Below the pieces are notes generated by a model, which was not told the DNA's origin, ran no database searches, and was given only the letters and a program-made list of their open reading frames with translations. A stretch of 64,000 nucleotides of DNA from Acanthornis magna (taxonomy: Eukaryota > Chordata > Aves > Passeriformes > Acanthizidae). The translations under genes and the position numbers were made by a program. This document shows, piece after piece, positions 60,563 to 64,000 of the stretch. Where the stretch lies: NCBI GenBank assembly GCA_036785705.1, contig JAWUZG010000360.1, positions 372,001-436,000 on the forward strand. The letters are read 5' to 3'. The stretch's first letter is position 1. The number at the start of each line of letters is the position of its first letter.

Positions 60563-62661
60563 TGAAAATATAAGTGTTTTCCTGGTACTTTCAATACAAA
60601 CAAAAGTACTTTGGAACAAAAGCCTCAAAACATTTAATGCAAGCACTGGAATATATTTCCCTGAGTCCTTATGTAATGTTACTTTTCAAAAAAGACAACT
60701 TCAGTGCAAAACCTGCAATCCTCAAGCCCTGGAGAACTGTGGGAGCTGTAGTTCCAGCGACTGTCACTTCACCTTCTCCGTCACCTGCAAACTCTGTGGT
60801 CAGACTCAGCCTTTTGCCAAATTCAGAATATCTCTGCACACAGAGATCTGGGGGTCAGGCAGTACAGGAGGAGTGAAGAATGAGGGAAGAACGCACCCAC
60901 ACACAGCTCCCACGAGGCACCAGAGCAGCACACACCTGCCACACACACCTCAAAGTCACCTGAAATGAGACTCCGCAACTCAGCAAACTGTTTTCATTTT
61001 GTTTGATTCAAACTAAAGGTTTACTTTAGATTTCCATGGCAGAATATTTGCATCTGAAGGCACTGAGAGGGAGTTGAGGTTATTGGGTTTTATGACCAGA
61101 AGAGACATGAAACCAGAGACATGAATGAGGCTCTCCAGCAACTCACAGAATTCATCAGTCATGTGTTTCCTACCCTGCAAGAACTTCAGCTCCACACAGT
61201 AGCAATATTCCCTCCCGGCTAAATTCTATGCCTATGTAATTATATCCAGTTCTGCTGCAGTTAATAAAGCGGCAGAAATTTACAGCAAGGGTTAGCACAC
61301 CAATCTCAGCCACCTTCAGCCTTGGTATTAAGCACAGAATATCTCCATTTATCTCATTTGTTCCTTTCATAAACATCTTTAGAAGAGTTCTACCTATTGC
61401 ATAAGAATTTATTTCCTCAAATTACTACATCACGCATCAGAGTAATTTCAGCACTTATTTCCTTTCAACAATTCAGATAATTATGTTTAAGGACTTAGAA
61501 CAAGCTTACATAAAGTCACTTTACTTTATTTATTATGTGACGGTTGCTGTATTACTCATGAGTAACCAGAGCCTGTCACATTGCAAAATTTCATGAATAA
61601 TATGTCATATATTATGCATGCATGTATAGTTCAGCATTGTCAAATATAACCAAACAATTAATAAAACAAACGAAGAATGCATAATTGAAGTGCTAAATCT
61701 GAGAACTCAGAATTGAAATTACTAACAGAGGATTACCCATCTGCCAGGAAAATATCCATTGTAAGCAATCCGAGTGCAGTCAACCAATCTACAGTTTTTT
61801 TTAAAAATTAAGTATTGCTATTAGAAACTGATTATACTTTTTAACAGCAATAAATCCCCATGAAATTAGTTATTGTTTACCATAGCTGTAGCATTAACCT
61901 TTTGAAGCAAATTTAGCAAATTGCTAGCTAATGCTAATGACCAATTTTGAAAGGGATTACTCCTTAATTATATCATATACAGTAGTAGTCATAAGATAGG
62001 ATCATTTTGACGCCAGCTGCATCTTAACAGGAACAGTCTGAATTGGAACGAAGAACATTAACCCAAAATCAGTAGGTCGTATAATTAGAAGGAGCATGAG
62101 GACTACTCAGATGTGGGTTTTTTTGTATGACCAGGAAAAAAGAAACACCTTTGGTTTACATTAGAATGACCATGCTCTTTTAAAAGAACAGCTAAAGCGT
62201 GAACAACTGCTCCCAAGGACCTATCTATTGTCAGACTTATGCAGTGTGCTTGCTCAATTGTTTGCTTCGTGTGACCTAACCACCAGGACACAAGGGAACA
62301 TGGGACAGCCTTATTTTCAAGGCAGACATTTATTATTTAGGAGACCCTGAGTTACAAAGCTTTTAGAAAGGGCCACTAGCTTCTTTTCTTACAAAACCAC
62401 CACCAACATAGCAAATCATCTCTTCAAAACCTGTTTATTCTATATAATATGTTACGAGCCACTGCAGCTATTAGTATTAAATGCAAATTTCAGAATCTGA
62501 TCAATATATGCAAGATCGTTTAATTAAATTGGTGTTAGTTTTATCTGTGGTTGAAATGGAATAAAATGGAAAATGATTGTCACAATTCCATTGCCTCTTA
62601 TTCCAAAGGAGCTGCTGGATGTGCTTTTGACCCCAACTCAGGCAGAGTTTCAGGGGGTTTC

Positions 62662-62715
62662 AGGGGGTGAAATTGTAGCAAAGAATTCAGGGGGTGAAAT
62701 TGTAGCAAAGAATTC
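62662..62715. repeat. 27-bp tandem duplication, right-arm copy
   Basis: Mirror of 15,550-15,603; both copies kept. Confidence 0.9.
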
Positions 62716-62880
62716 TTCTTACAAGAAGCAGGGATTTTCTAGCACCTCCAAGAACCAAGGAGCTCCTGCCACAACAGAAGTGCAAGAGCAATGGTTATAG
62801 GCTGCTGCTGTGCCAACTCCGGCAACTGAAGCCATCTCCTCAACTCCAAATAAATTAAGCACTCTCCAGCATCTTCTGTA

Positions 62881-62936
62881 TATTCTACCCCATGCAATTA
62901 GGTCAGGAAGATGACCTAATTGCAGGGTGTAGAATA
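62881..62936. repeat. Long-stem hairpin, right-arm copy
   Basis: Mirror of 15,329-15,384, loop GGAAGA, with the stem retained. Confidence 0.8.
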
Positions 62937-64000
62937 AGTAGAAGCACAAAATGTCCACATTTATGCTTGTAGAAGCAGAGTCCCCCGAAATGGGGAAAAA
63001 ATCAGATCTTCCAAGCAGAAAATGAGGATATTTAGCAAAATGCAGCAATGTTCTACAGCAAGTGCAACTCACAGCAGCCATTTCTGCCCATGGCTTTGTG
63101 ACATTGGCAAGTGGCTGCCACGTCACTGCCAGCACAGTGGCCTCCATCTCTTCTCCCTTAGTACAGCTGAAGAGCTGGTTTTAGAGTATGGGAGGAGCTC
63201 ACTCTCTCTCCTGCAGATAACCAAGTGCTCCCTAAAGCACAAGATCTGATATGGAGGCACAAGTGATATTTACTCCAAACCTCATTTCAGGCTCATTTAA
63301 GATTGATCTGCAGTACAAATGACAAAGTATTTGTCATATATAAATTTGCTAAAATGAAATAAAGTAAATGGCACACAAAATCTCATGTAATCCCCTGGTT
63401 AATCAAAACTGCTAAAGGGCTTAAATACTTAAAGTATTACAGCTCCAACTTGAAAATCATCTTTTTTCATGTTTGTTACTTATTTTTGTGCATGGCTAAG
63501 ATGAGTAAAATCTCGAACCAGAGGGATAACTACTCCCAAACACGCAGGCATTTGGATCCAGATCTGAACTTTGTGGTTGGCCTTGCCTCCCACTGGCTGA
63601 AGCCCAAACCTCCATTACCAAGCACCCCAAACTGTGATACTGATGAGAACACATGTGGGAAACTTTGCTCTTACGCACATATAACTCCAAAGTTGTCACC
63701 ACTTCCCTCTCCACAGCCTTGGCTGTGAATGAAGCCCAGTGGTGCCGCAGTTCATTCTTCCTCCTCTTTATATTCATATTTTCTCCCCACTTTGAAATAT
63801 ATTTTCATACAATGCCAACTGGAAGCCCTCAAAGCTGGAATGCTTGCTGTCAGTTAGACTATGCAAGGGAGGCAAATTTTATTGGAAACATTCCTTCCTT
63901 TCAAGTTTTGCTGCTCCCACGCTGTTGTTGGCAGCTTTAGATCCATATCAGAAGAAAAGCATGTAAAATGCATGCAGTTAGGCAGTGGTCCTCTAAGGCA

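Larger units (their letters stand above)
47157..64000 (-). repeat. Right arm of the giant inverted repeat, truncated by the window end
   Basis: Reverse complement of 14,261-32,135. The inner boundary is at AGGGC (47,157-47,161), pairing with GCCCT at 32,131-32,135. It lacks the 1,063-bp polypyrimidine segment, has 37 T where the left arm has 24 A, one extra pentanucleotide unit, one extra GGCT unit and several other small indels. The match is still continuous at base 64,000. Confidence 0.97.
58110..64000. other. Outer right arm, mirror of 14,261-20,130
   Basis: No recognisable gene. Indels relative to the left arm include a 6-bp difference near 59,720, 4- and 5-bp differences near 61,660 and 61,525, and a 5-bp difference near 63,900. 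The arm continues past the window. Confidence 0.75.

Noticed and set aside
14261..64000. The palindrome as an assembly artefact, a fold-back of two haplotypes
   Set aside because: A fold-back would not leave a 15 kb unique spacer, nor older 86 percent inverted homology inside it. Outer divergence near 1 percent could still mimic allelic difference, so long reads are needed to close this.

Overview
The window looks like vertebrate nuclear DNA, most likely avian. It is intron- or intergene-like and AT-rich. It carries a CR1-type LINE fragment, a 1.39 kb solo LTR inserted into that LINE with a 5-bp target duplication, and decayed endogenous retrovirus (ERV) genes. I recognise no intact host protein-coding gene, tRNA, rRNA or CRISPR array. 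Almost all long open frames are chance frames in LTRs, simple repeats or GC-rich DNA. The bird assignment rests on the CR1 fragment and the style of the ERVs and is an inference.

The dominant structure is one very large inverted repeat (palindrome). The left arm (14,261-32,135) is the reverse complement of the right arm (47,157-64,000). A 15.0 kb non-palindromic spacer (32,136-47,156) separates them. The right arm runs off the end of the window, so the outer boundary is not seen and the first 14.26 kb may also belong to the arm. Paired positions sum to 79,292 near the spacer and to 78,260 at the outer end. Every step in that sum is explained by a visible indel: 1 bp, one 4-bp unit, 1,063 bp, microsatellite and poly-A/T length changes, and a few 5-9 bp changes. 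Blocks I compared close to the spacer are identical, while an outer block near 18.5-19.0 kb differs at about 1 percent of sites.

Each arm contains, from outside in: AT-rich DNA with a 25-bp-stem hairpin; a pentanucleotide microsatellite at the 3' end of an inverted CR1 fragment; a solo LTR splitting that CR1; about 2.6 kb of AT-rich DNA; in the left arm only, a roughly 870 bp polypyrimidine (CCTT/CCCT) tract with 190 bp of unique flank; a GC-rich island with two GC boxes; a nested 1.1 kb palindrome built from a 265-bp repeat unit; a second, older inverted pair (154-bp arms, about 91 percent identical) bracketing 1.9 kb; and about 2.2 kb of unique DNA up to the spacer.

The spacer holds a decayed minus-strand provirus (LTR, primer-binding site, tandem-repeated leader, gag, protease, the first part of reverse transcriptase, then env-like sequence with the rest of pol missing). 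Next to its LTR is a separate minus-strand open frame resembling a betaretrovirus/ERVK-type Gag matrix region. The rest contains T/G-rich low-complexity DNA, two LTR-like fragments and a diverged copy of the arm's 265-bp repeat. Just inside the two arm boundaries about 100 bp of weaker (about 86 percent) inverted homology survives, which suggests the palindrome once reached further inward. The exciting object here is the palindrome, with palindromes inside it and signs of arm-to-arm homogenisation. It recalls sex-chromosome ampliconic palindromes, but nothing in the sequence identifies the chromosome.
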